DNA of 64,000 nt from Patiria pectinifera (lineage: Eukaryota > Echinodermata > Asteroidea > Valvatida > Asterinidae), in NCBI GenBank assembly GCA_029964075.1, contig CM057142.1, forward strand, positions 37,884,392 to 37,948,391, written 5' to 3'. The notes beneath the pieces were generated by a model. The model made no database searches and was not told where the DNA came from. It worked only from the letters and a program-made list of their open reading frames with translations. How positions within the stretch are numbered: position 1 is the first letter of the stretch; every line of letters begins with the position of its first letter. Made by a program: the position numbers and the translations under genes. Shown piece after piece: positions 11,600-22,900 of the stretch.

Positions 11600-12842
11600 A
11601 GTGTCCACGCTCAAAAAATCGAATTTTTTTTAAATTTTTTTGTTTTAATCGATTTTTTTTTTTTAATACTTTGTGGGATGAAAGGGCTTTGGGAGTAAGT
11701 AACCAAAATAGACATTTTAAACCGATATTTTGCCTGTTGCCATGGTTACGGGCCATTATGTGTTTTGGCCATTTTTGGGCAATTTTGAGGCTGCAAAAAT
11801 TCATTTTTTGCGTTATTTTCGAAGGTCATCAAGCCAAACTGTGAAGTAATATCACAAAAGTAACTGTATCATGACAAAGTATCATCCTTACCCTAAGGCA
11901 AAAAAAAAAATATTCGGTCTCTGGTCAGACCAAAGTTCCGGAATTGACGCGGCCACGCGGATTTTTTTTTTTTTTTTTCTTTTTTTTTTTTTCTTCAAGC
12001 TTGGATTATACAGACAAGGTGGGGTACTACTTTGCTTTTTTGGTGTCCTCATGTACATTGGTGTCCTCCATAATTTGCCTTGGTGCTGTCGATCATTTGC
12101 CTTGGTGCAATTTCCCATTTTTTGGTGCTCTTTGGTAAAAAAAAAATTGAGGAGGTGCGGAAATAGAGGGCGCTGTTGGAGCTACCGAGGAACATTTTGG
12201 AGAAAAAAAAGATCGACGCGCATGATTCAAATCGACGCGCGCGCTGACCAGAGACCGACTTATTTTTTTTTTTGGCCTAACAAGAAAAAAATAGAAACTT
12301 TTGTAAAAATTTCCTTTATATTATTTTTAGGCCCTATATGAAGCACGTTTTTACAACTAGCAAAATTGCATTTTTTACCCCATTTTTATCCCTCCAAAAT
12401 GGCACTTGCCAGGGCACTCAGAATAATTTCCCTTCGGCTATGGTTAGTTCAGACAATGGTCTTTTCATATCTGGTGAAAAAAATCTTGGGTTATTGTATA
12501 TCCTTTGTGCAGTAGCTGTGTATCATTTTTAGACCAGTGGATGAATAGTAGGTCGTGTACCCCCCCCCCCCCCCACACACACACACACCTGGCTAGGCCC
12601 CATCCACTCCTCCTTTGCCACCGAATTTAGAACTTGTATGTTGCATAACAAAACAAATGCAAATAAATAATATGCAAGTAAACACTTTATAAATAAAATA
12701 GACTTCCTTTTCACAGCCTCCCCTTCCCCACCCCGGGGGCATTGCTTGGGGTTGAGGGTGGGGTGTGACCACCCACCAATGACTTGGCATTGTCGGTAAA
12801 ATCATTGTCACATTGGCAAAACTCATGTGTTTGCAAGCCACA
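11600..12842 (+). repeat. Internal module, copy 2 (with nested MITE)
   Basis: Direct repeat of copy 1, interrupted at 11897-12277. It starts with a perfect-looking hairpin (11531-11612) with GAGCGTGGACAC at one end and GTGTCCACGCTC at the other. Confidence 0.8.
11897..12277. mobile_element. Nested Harbinger-like MITE
   Basis: The ends are GGCAAAAAAAAAAATATTCG and the complement of GGCCAAAAAAAAAAATAAGT, both continuing GGTCTCTGGTCAG, flanked by TAA (11894-11896, 12278-12280). Module copy 1 shows the empty site near 10670. A 3-bp TWA duplication with GGC ends fits PIF/Harbinger. A relative is at 45163-45530. Confidence 0.85.
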
Positions 12843-14429
12843 ATGAATAATAATGGCCATATCCATTGTCCTCTGATTGAAGTGCACCATTATTCAAATG
12901 ATGTCCAGTCCTCCCCTCCCAGCAAGGCCCGCCCCTTCCCTTGCTACCAAATTCAGTTTTTGATTTCTGCATGTATTTGCCTAAATTAAATTGTAAATAC
13001 TAGATAATAATTTGCAAGTGAACCTTTTACAATCTACACCAACAGCCGTCTCACACCTAGCCCCTTCCCCTGCCACCCCCACTCCCAAAGCTCAAAAGAG
13101 AGTTTTGCCAATTCAGGTTGGAAACCCACAAACTTTGGGAATAAAATCAGTAAGTATATAGTCCCTATGGCATTGACAATGGATGCATACAATTGCCTGA
13201 CTGGGATGAATGTTTACATAAAAAATACAGAAATTATGCCCAAAATGTTATCTAGACCAGAGTTTGGAAAACTATATAAAAAAACACCGCTAGTGGTAAC
13301 AGCAATAGAACCAAGAATGTCATATTATAGAGTAATGGTCAACCAATATTTTCCTGACAAATCAGTTGTAGGAAAATCGGTCAAAGCATATGCAAATCAA
13401 CATGGGGATCACAGTGTGCTGTACCCCACCCTTTAAAAAACCCACCCAAATAACCGCCAGAAAGGGTTCAAATCTGTAAGCACTTGTGGTTCGGTGGGGA
13501 AGTTGATATCTTTTTAATTAACACATTAACAAAACATTTCCTGCTTGCGTACAAAAAAACCCTGTAATTTATAAGCACCAATACATTTAAATTGCTTGTC
13601 ATGCAACAATGGATGCACCACAGAAGTGTGGCCATGTTGACTACTGATGACAGTTTGGAAGCGACTCAAAATGTCAGGCTGATTACAAAATTACGATTTT
13701 GGAGGGCATAGCAGCACCCACAACGGTACTATATTCGACTTTATATGTGCTCGATCTGACCATATTTACACGTAGGGCCAAGACAATTCAATCAATCAAA
13801 ATAGAGGCCATTTTGAGTTTCCACTAGAGTGATAGTTGTTTTAAAGTGCATGTATTTTAATATACAAATATGAGTTATTTGCTCTCGTAATCGCCATATC
13901 TCTTCTCTGTATTGAAAATAATAAAATAAATGCAATTTCTTTAAAAAAATACAGCATTATGTACATGTACCATGTACATGTATCCATATTACCCCCCCCC
14001 CCCGCTTTCCAGATATTCCAAACCACTCCCACCTTGACAAAAAATAGCCAAACCTACATAGTGCATATAAATATGTGGACTTTCCGCAAGGCAATATGTA
14101 ACCTCAACGATAATACATGTTGAATTCTTTGGGAGGGGAGGGGTCGTTGCTCATAATGAGCACTGGAGTAGGAAGAGGGGTGGCAGGGGGTGGGCTGTGA
14201 GACGGGTACGCCTGTTGGTGTAAATTATGAAAGGTTTACTTGCAAATTGATATCTATTTACAATTTTAATGTAGGCAAATACAAGTAGTAATCAAAATCT
14301 GAATTTGGTGGCAAGGGAAGGGCAAGGCCTAGCTGGGAGGAGAGGACTAGACATCATTATTTGAATTAATGAATGCACTTCAATCAGAGGGCAATGGATA
14401 TGACCATTATTATTCATTGCGGCTTGCAA

Positions 14430-15060
14430 ACACATGAGATTTGCCCATGTGACAATGATTTTACCGACAAAGCCAAGTTATTGCTGGGTGGTCACACTCA
14501 ACCCCAAGCAATGGCCCCAGGGTGGGGGAAGGGGAGGCTGTGAAAAGGAAGTCTATGTAATTTCTAAAGTGTTCACTTGCATATTATTTATTTACATTTG
14601 TTTCGTTATGCAACACACAAGTTCAAAATTCGGTGGCACGGGGGAGTGGGCGGGGCCTAGCCAGGTGTGTGTGTGTGTGTGTGGGGGGGGGGGTACACGA
14701 CCTACTATTCACTACTGGTCTAAAAATGATACACAGTCTGATTCTGTTTGTGAAAATGTGCTTGATTCATGAACAATACCAATTATACAAGTTATTACCC
14801 TAAACAAAGGACAACACTGAAAATACACTTTTTTAAGGTTTTTGTGAAATTTACCATTTTGGAGCGCTACTGCACAAAGGATATACAATAACCCCAAATG
14901 TTCTCACCAGATATGAAAAGACCAATGTCTGAACTAACCATAGCCGAAGGGAAATCATTCTGAGTGCCCTGGCAAGTGCCATTTTGGAGGGATAAAAATG
15001 GGGTAAAAATGCAATTTTGCTAGTTGTAAAAACATTCTGTATATTTATCATTTATATTCT
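14430..15060 (-). repeat. Internal module, copy 3 (inverted)
   Basis: Reverse complement of the later part of copies 1 and 2, including CCTGGCAAGTGCCATTTTGG and the G-rich GTGTGTG tract at 14660-14692. Confidence 0.8.
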
Positions 15061-15307
15061 TCAAAACGCCAGCTTTTCGTGAAGTGCAAAGGATGGCTAT
15101 TACAACTTTTATTATTCTACTCTCATGATTATTAATTCAGACCCGAAAGGAAACCAAAGAGAAAAAAAGGAAAGAAAAAGAGGCACGATGTAATATTGCT
15201 TTAAATCTAATGGGTTTGGGGGGATGACCCTGTCCCCTCTAAAAAATAAATAGAAAATAAACGGTTGAGAAATATGCTTTGCCCCCCCCCCCCCTCTCTT
15301 AAAAAAA

Positions 15308-15655
15308 ATCAATCCGTAATAACGAATTAATAATCCGTTATAACGAATTAATAATCCGTAATAACAAATTAAATAATCCGTAATAACGAATTAATAATCC
15401 ATAATAACGAATTAATATTCCGTAATAACGAATTAATAATCCGTAATAATGAATTAAATAATCCGTAATAACGAATAAATAATCCGTAATAACGAATTAA
15501 TATTCCGTAATAACGAATTAATAATCCGTAATAATGAATTAATATTCCGTAATAACGAATTAATAATCCGTAATAATGAATTAAATAATCCCTAATAATG
15601 AATTAAATAATTCGTAATAACGAATTAATAATCCGTAATAACGAATTAAATAATC
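15308..15655 (-). repeat. Inner tandem array, right arm
   Basis: About fifteen units of AATCCGTAATAACGAATTAAT with variants ATTCCG and TAATGAATT. The copy-number difference from the left arm shows the arrays evolve after arm duplication. Confidence 0.85.
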
Positions 15656-15735
15656 AGTAACATATCATAGTGGCGCTAATGGGCTTTCGTAGTGTTGCAT
15701 TACAAACTGGCGACGTCACTGTTGATTTTCGGCGT

Positions 15736-15950
15736 TAAGAGTACGGCGATATAACGCCATAGTTACGGCGATATAACGCCATAGTACGGCGATATAACGC
15801 AATAAAATACGGCGATACAACGCAACAAAAAAAGGCGATACAACGCAATAAAATACGGCATTATAACGCTATAAAATACGGCGTTATATCGCCATAGTAC
15901 GGCGATATAACGCCATAGTACGGCGATATAACGCCATAAGACAAAAGGGC
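15736..15950 (-). repeat. Outer tandem array, right arm
   Basis: Units of TACGGCGATATAACGCCATAG and related forms, complementary to 9925-10150. Confidence 0.85.
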
Positions 15951-15989
15951 ATGCGCAACAAATTGGCGAATACGAGCCACCGTACAAAC

Positions 15990-16469
15990 GGGTGCAAACA
16001 CAACACTGGGCTCTAAAACAGGCCTTTCATCAACAACCTCATGGTGATTAGAAACTTCCACAATACCATCAACAGGTTTTATCAAAATCTGTTCTGACAA
16101 CTCTACCTCTAGAACATCTGCTACATCAGTACATGCAGGGACAATAACTACTGGCTCAGAATCAACATTTGTCACACTAATTTCACTGGGAATATCACCA
16201 ACTGGGACACCATTATCAGAAGACAAACTTTCCAGGTTTTTGACCTGTTGGTCTTCAACAAACTTGAGTAAAATAGCAGCATGCTCATTGAGTGCTGTCT
16301 CTATTGACTTAGCTACACTTAGCTTAGAAATGGGATCAACAGATTCACAAGGCTGTTCATTAAGTGAGTGGACCTCATCATGACCATCCTCCAATAAATT
16401 TGAAAACACATTGACAATAGTTTGTGCTAAAAAATGATGTGACTTAACAATACTGTCTGGCAAAACCAT
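15990..16469 (-). pseudogene. LTR-borne ORF of unknown function, N-terminal part
   Basis: There are 160 codons from ATG at 16469 to the point where the fold-back element inserted. The product is acidic, rich in Val, Ser and Glu, with an amphipathic start (SIVKSHHFLAQTIVNVFSNL) and no cysteine motif, protease or gag zinc knuckle that I recognise. Beyond 15990 the frame runs into the fold-back arm and stops at 15861. The frame resumes in phase at 9878. The ORF is therefore a 264-codon gene broken by transposition. A GTG seven codons upstream is an alternative start. Confidence 0.7.
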
Positions 16470-17846
16470 GGTTGTGATATAAATGACCACCTACGGCCTA
16501 CAGTGTACATGAAAATACAAGGCTTCACAAATTTGACCAAACATCTGTACCTACACAGATATAACAGGGTCACAATACAGCCTATTGTCAATCCTACAAG
16601 GGATACAATGACATAACTTGTACACACAAAATCCAACCAAAAATTACAGCCTAAATACAGACTGAATCATGTCAAAAATAGACAAAAATGCACAGACAAA
16701 ATATGAAATGCACATCATCAAATGCATGTCAAACTTCAAATTTCAATACGTCAAAATATACTAGGGTCTGCAAATTAAGTCAGCAAAAATCAATCAGGCC
16801 ATATTCCACATACAAACCAACTGTGCACACAAATTTGACTTCAATAAAATGTATCCCAGCTACACGTAGGCCAAATGGCTCAATCTGTACAAATGCAGAT
16901 CTACAAAATAATGGATACCAAAGTCAAAATACACTTCACATGGAAGATAAATTTGCACAAAAGTATGAAGGTTAAAACTACAAGTGACCAATACTGAACC
17001 TGCTGACAATAATTTAAAAAATGCAGCCCAGTCAATAAAACAAAATGGAAGAGATGATCATGTCCCTCAACAAGTGAAACGGCGCATCACAGCCTGGTGA
17101 ATGTGGAGAAACCGTGTTGCATGGTAACAGCAACAGCAAATCCCATCTTGTACGAGGCTCCATGATAAATGGTCGGCCACAGCGAGGAACAGGCGTTCGG
17201 GGAAACTTAATAATTTACAATTAAGGAAAATGTTGATCCTACATTGTCCAAGGCATCCTGTCTACGACGCCACTTTTGTAGCGGTGGAGTAGACATGGAA
17301 GAAAAATACTTACCCTCCGACGCAGAAAGCCCATTTAGTAACACACTTACAGTAAGGGGTCCCCCGGGGACCCAAATATTTAGCGCCACGGTTTGAGGCT
17401 ACACAACCCTGTATCCACATGAACACAATCTTGCTATGTCTGTAGACTAAGGAGGTGTATTTGTATACATAGTCTGTGGTCAAGCCGTGCACTGTCTACT
17501 CGCAAGTGACCTTGTTTGTGCACGTGTATATGGTGGGTCCCCGGGTGGGCAGAAATTGCGTCAGAGTTGTTTTGTGCGTGCGCGTATATATGGTGGGTCC
17601 CCGGATGGGCAGAAATTGCGTCGGTCCTTAGCCCAGGTTGTCATGCTCAGATATGCCTGACCCGGGGTCACACACTAAAGGTGACTGCATATATCCGTAG
17701 AGGGTGTCTCTTGCTAGGATTAGATGGAAGATCACCAGAATTGGTTTGAATTTTTTTTTAAATTAAGGTAATTAACCAAATTGGGTCCCCAAAAGGGCTA
17801 GATTCTGCGCCGGAGGGTTGCCTAGTAGGTCAAGATGTTGTGACGA
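16470..17846. other. Leader region of the LTR element
   Basis: No gag or pol is present. A 69-codon minus frame (16427-16636) contains a hydrophobic run (VIVSLVGLTIGCIVTLLYLC) but overlaps the main ORF in another frame. At 17255-17285 is a second copy of the LTR-end/primer-site junction (31 bases identical to 17847-17877). A 60-base tandem duplication (GGTGGGTCCCCGGGTGGGCA) spans 17520-17620. Confidence 0.6.
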
Positions 17847-17864
17847 ATCCTGTCTACGACGCCA
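17847..17864 (-). promoter_or_regulatory. Primer-binding site of the LTR element
   Basis: TGGCGTCGTAGACAGGAT starts four bases after the 5' LTR on the minus strand. TGG complements the CCA end of a tRNA. Which tRNA it matches was not determined. Confidence 0.65.
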
Positions 17865-17868
17865 CTTT

Positions 17869-18455
17869 TGTAGCGGTACGCCACTAAGGAGGTCCGCTCA
17901 AATAATTAGATTTAAGGACGCCAAGGACAAATCAAGACAAACAGAAACAAATCAAAGCAGGAGTCAAATTATGCTTGGTCTCATGAACTTGTTCACAAAA
18001 ATCGATTACAATAGTTTAAATTAACACATGATCTCAATTTGAACTCACAAAAACAACTGTTACAAAAAGTACTGATAAGGTAATAGATTCAGCTTCTAGC
18101 TCTATAAATTGTGACACAGTTGCCAATGATAAAATATATTAAATCACAAAGTTTGTATTTCTAAAGTTCCTAGATTCAAAGTGAGGTTCCTAAGATTTCA
18201 CCGGTTCCTAATATTCTTGGTTCTAATATTTTAATTAGGTTCCCCGAAGTTCCCCGAAGTTCCTAAGTTCACCGGTTCCCCGAACGCCTGGCCAGTGTAC
18301 GGCTGTTGTGAACTAGGCCTCCAAATTGCACACTTTGGTGTGCAGGCAGAAAAGGGCTGATATTCGCGCGTTCACGGCACCGAGTGCGCGTTTGTATACA
18401 GTTTTCTGGGCTGTGTGCCAATTGTACGGTGCCTCGTAAAAGACGTCTCACTACA
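17869..18455 (-). repeat. 5' LTR
   Basis: In element orientation it begins TGTAGTGAGACGTC and ends GGCGTACCGCTACA. It differs from the other LTR by a few substitutions and small indels, including an extra TTCCCCGAAG unit and TTGTGA. This indicates an old but not ancient insertion. Confidence 0.85.
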
Positions 18456-19903
18456 TTTATTTCCTTTTAATATGTTTCAAATAGGTAAATGTATGTATAA
18501 GAACAAACACGTTAATGATCAATTGCCTACAATACATTGATAAATTGATGAATGAATCAAAGCTGTATCACGATTTGTATATGCCTGCATACTTTATTTA
18601 ATAACTGGCAACGCATCCGTCAAACCGAAAGCCTAATCATGTATTTGTAATCCTTTAAAAGAAACGTTATGTACATTAATTTATTTGAATGATGCAAATT
18701 GAAACCCAATGCTAGTCATTCTGAAAATGAAACCAGAATAAACATTGTTCATTCATATGCACATTTTTGAAAATTGTCCGGGAAAAACCTACATAGTACT
18801 CCTCACGCAAAAAAAATGGTCACTGAGAGTTGGCCATTAAAAGCAACAGTGCCACTCTCGAGACAAACAAAAACTGGTCTCTTTACCTAACTATAGTCAA
18901 ATTCATGGGCGGACCCAGAGAGGTTACTGCCGGGGCGGAGGGTGTACATGTGCGGTGGGCCGAAGGCCCAAGGGCGGATCCAAGATGGGCAATGGAGCCA
19001 TGCCTCCGCGCCCCTCCCCCCCCCCCCCCAATTGTTGTTTAGTGACGTCACAAAAAGGGGCAGCCACTACGTACACCACCATCTTTTCCAAAACAGAAAT
19101 TTGGTTAAAGTCAGAAATTGCCTCAGACCGCACCACAGAGCATCAAGAATCCAATTTTTATTTCGGGGCCCTTAGGCCCCAAACCGTGAATTTGTGGAGC
19201 CACTTTATTGGGGACCAATTTTGTTTGCCCAAAAAAACAGAATTGTGTTCTGGATCCGCCATTGCGGAGGCCGAAGGGCTCTTCACACCGACGGAAGGTG
19301 CCCCTTTTCTCTGAGCAAGTGCCCCTTTTTGTTGTTGCTCCCCCAGTTTAAAAGCGTTCCGCCGCTCCTGTAGGCTGCCTACTAGGATCATTGTTGCCAA
19401 AATGTCAGTTTCATTATTGACGATAAGCAACCTAATTTGACGATAATCAAATCGGAAGTCAGGTGTAAATCATACGTACAATAACATGATATCTACGTTG
19501 GAGCTATTTTCATATTTCTAGAAGTTATTTTTTTATGCAAAATAACCCGTTTAAACTAAATCAATATTCGTTATGCACAATATTAAAACCGATGACGTCA
19601 TCAAACCGGAAATAACGTGTAAATCTAATGTGACTTGAAGTCTATCGATCCCTAAATGCAATTGCTCATACTAATAAATATTAATAAATGCTCAAAAGCG
19701 AAAACAGTTGGAATTTCATCATTATTTTGAATATTTGTCCGTTGTCTTTTTGGCATAATCATATTTACAAACTGAGTCAATGTCAAATTGATCTGCGCCC
19801 CATCACCCTGTGTTTGTTACAAAGACAAAGGAGTTGTTATGCAGGACGTCACGTGTCACAATACAACATCGTGAAGGACCGGCACAGCCAAGTTTTTACC
19901 CAC
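18456..19903. other. Intergenic, dispersed repeat fragments
   Basis: This lies downstream of the NXPE stop. 18900-19380 is a GC-richer dispersed repeat (GGCGGACCCAGAG, GGCGGATCCAAGATGGGC) related in part to 130-235. No coding frame is convincing. AATAAA-type signals for the NXPE gene could not be fixed. Confidence 0.5.
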
Positions 19904-22900
19904 TCAGTGTGGATGTAAAGTATCACAAACAAAGCCTAGAAATATCTTAAGTTCTTCCATTACAACAGTCATGGGCATGTGGACGTTATTGCGTGCGGGA
20001 TAAGCGAGATTCATGTCCCATACAGGCAAGAAAAACGCCCCGAGGCCTCCCAAGGCCTCACGGTTGATGAGTTCAATCTGTGTGAAGATGTAGTCCGATG
20101 CGAACATCGCGGCTTCCCAGCTTTTATGCTCCTTTGCATGGGGTCCTTTGATGACGATAGGTATATCGGGGCATCTGCGCCTTAGATCAATGACAGCTTT
20201 CCTGATTAGACGGACTCGCTCGATGTAGCTGTCCCGTGTCCATTGGCTGAAGTGGGCCCATGGACTGATGACTACAACGTAGTTGCAATCGGCATCGTTG
20301 AGTCCATTCAAGACATCCACCTCCTCTTTCATCTCGCTCAGCTTATAGGTGTGCGACCCGATCACGTACGGGTGAAACTGAAAATACAAGGTGAGATTGA
20401 GAGAGTCATAGTGGATCTTTGACCACAATCTCCTGCCGGGCTTATCGACGGTGGCAGTGTTCAGTAACTTGATTAAACCATCCAGCCATTGACGAGTGGT
20501 TGAATCGCCAAGTAGCACAACACGCTTCCCGCGGAGGCAGGACGTCAGCGACGACTTCTCCGTCCAAGTCCCGAACTCGCACAAGAGTGAGTTCCACTTG
20601 TCATTCATCCAATACCCCTGGAGTGTAGGGATCGGCTGGTCCGCCTTGCAGCGAGGCAGCTTGTTGTGCTGAAATTCCGACCCTGTATGTGGTAAAATAC
20701 GAATCGCAAACTCTTATCTTAAATACGTTGACCGTCCGTAATCAGTGCTTGGTCTACATATCGTCACCGACACCACGAAGTACCAGTAAAAACTAGCAAT
20801 CGGAGAAAACGGCATCTGAAGTTGAACACCTTCTAAAACAACACTTTGTGTCACAACTGCAGAGTATTTTTAGTTGGGTTTCTCGTTGTGGACACTTGAT
20901 GTATCGATGTCATTAAATTTGCTGTTTTTCACCAGTTTGTGTATTAAAACAACAAGAAATAAAAAAAAAGATGAGTGCTAGTTCGTGAAACCAAAAAAGC
21001 TGCGAAACTGTAAATTTTCGTTTTCACGAAGTAGCACGATTCAATGTATTACAGCACTAGAAGAGTGTTACTTCGTGGAAACGGAGGTCAGCGCGCGCGC
21101 GCTCAAACCCGAAGAGTGTTACTTCGTGAAAACGTTTTTGGTTGCATTTGAGAAGAGTGCGCGCCATGCATTATAATGGTAAATGGAACTTGAGTGTTAC
21201 TTCGTGAAAAAGAAAATTGTCACTTTCGCGCAAAAGTTGCCATGGTAATTAGCGTAATTATTAAAGTAAAGCTCTTGAAGATTTGAAACTTCGTGCAATG
21301 GTAGGCCTTGATGAATAATGTTTAAAAATGTAAAAAACTGAAAACTGAAAAAAATATGGTTTAACACGTGGAGTGTTACTTCGTGGTGTCGGTGACGGTA
21401 TATAACCCTCTCTCAATTTCGTTTTTCTCAAAGTTAATTTAAACATAGCCTAAATAATAAAAGGTTTATATATAGGCCTATAGACAATGGAAATAAAAAG
21501 TTGCATGCGTTTTTTTAAACGCGTGTCAAGCCCTTGGTCAACGAAATTCGCTCGATCCCCCGCCTCCGTCAGAGATCATGAAAATACTTCTCTTTACAAA
21601 CATTTTGGTCAAACTATGTCACATGACTGTTTGTTAATTGCCGTCAATTGTACCACCAACCTTCAATTCGCAATGAGGAATTCGCCACGGGAACACCTTG
21701 CACACAATATGGACTGCAACGAAAAGGAAAAGATGACGTTTCATTTATAGAATCTCAGGCAAAATCATATCGCTCCAACCTTTTTTCTTTTTAGATTTGA
21801 TACATGTATTTCAATGCTGCCATAAAGGATGATACATAATGTTACATAATCAAATTGACAGTACATGTATATACATATATATATTAACAATTGATATAAT
21901 GTTGAACATTAACTAAATGGCAACATCTAGGTCCGGGGTGAAGCAACAGCTTTTGTTCCCCAGCCTATGGACAGAAACATACATACGTGAAATGAAAAGA
22001 CACAGCACAGACACAGGTGTAAGACAGTAATCAAGGCCGTTATTATCCCTATTAAATGCAATTACACAAAACAAATTGAGCATTTAATTTTCTAGCAAAA
22101 ATACAGAGAGTGGTTGATGATTTAAATGAGTCATCCAGACTATTCCAAACTAGAGTGCCACGTTGGACAATACTAATTTTGGACAATGGGGTTCTACTAT
22201 AATTAACATAAATATTTTTCCTATAGATTTTTCCCATGGTATAGGGAAGTTCGCTCCCACCACTACCCGCTCCCTCACCCCTGCTATTGGATCATTAATA
22301 AGGGAATAACAGTGTGAGGAGCCGGTCTTCACTGCGTGATAATGACCGGGTTTGGGGGTGACCGCTGTTAATGGACCGAGACGAAGTAAATAACGTTTTC
22401 GCAAGGTTGAACAAAAATAGTTGCTACGAATTGGGGGGAGGGGGGGGGTCAATACTAATTCTAACACTAATCAAAAGTACAAGTTGTACTGCCCACCTTT
22501 TGTATAAGTATTCCACACCATTAGCCAATTCTTTTGCTCTGTCACTAGTAGCCTGACGGTGAATATTGAGTGCGTACAGGGACTCACAGGGAAAGTCTGG
22601 TTTCTTGTCACATAGAAAGACAGTGCTTCCCAATGCACGGTAGGCAGGGTACTCGCACTTCCCTTCCCACTTCCCATGGTGCTGCAGATAGCACACGGCA
22701 TCCGTTGTTTTGCCTTTGAACGAATAACGTCCCAACCAAATAATCCTTCGCTCCGAATTCCACACAATGTTCCTCAAGTGGTACACGGCCTCGCTTGCGT
22801 GGACCAGGACCAAGTTGAACTTGGCGTTGCCGGGCCAGGCGGCCAGCACGTACGCGTCGTAGGTACCGTTGCCGTGGTCAACTACATGTCCAGCGGTGCT

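Larger units (their letters stand above)
9879..15985. mobile_element. 6.1-kb fold-back element with tandem-repeat arms
   Basis: Terminal inverted repeats begin GTACGGTGGCTCGTATTCGC and are flanked by AAAC (9875-9878, 15986-15989). Each arm has an outer array of 21-23-bp units (GCGTTATATCGCCGTACTATT) and an inner array of about 22-bp units (TTAATTCGTTATTACGGATT), separated by a short unique block. Inside, a roughly 1-kb module occurs twice in direct and once in inverted orientation, and a further inverted pair (12843-13110 and 14180-14430) surrounds a 1-kb centre. No transposase frame is seen. The layout recalls Drosophila FB and sea urchin TU elements. The 4-bp duplication differs from the 8-9 bp I associate with those. 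Confidence 0.85.
7622..18455 (-). mobile_element. Non-autonomous LTR retrotransposon, complete, with nested insertion
   Basis: Two direct repeats at 7622-8192 and 17869-18455 are nearly identical apart from a few small indels and substitutions, begin TG and end CA, and are flanked outside by TTTA (7618-7621 and 18456-18459). Read on the minus strand, the 5' LTR is followed by AAAG and TGGCGTCGTAGACAGGAT, a primer-binding site beginning with the expected TGG. The 3' LTR is preceded by a purine tract. Without the 6.1-kb fold-back insertion, about 3.6 kb of internal sequence remains. It holds one 264-codon ORF and no recognisable gag, protease, reverse transcriptase or integrase. The element therefore depended on enzymes from elsewhere. 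The 4-bp duplication and the end bases fit Gypsy-like integration. Confidence 0.85.

Noticed and set aside
13167..13436. 89-codon frame in the centre of the fold-back element as a transposase
   Set aside because: Too short and without any DDE or other catalytic pattern I can see.
16427..16636. Frame with a possible transmembrane helix as an env-like gene
   Set aside because: Only 69 codons, overlaps the main ORF in another frame, no signal peptide or other env feature.
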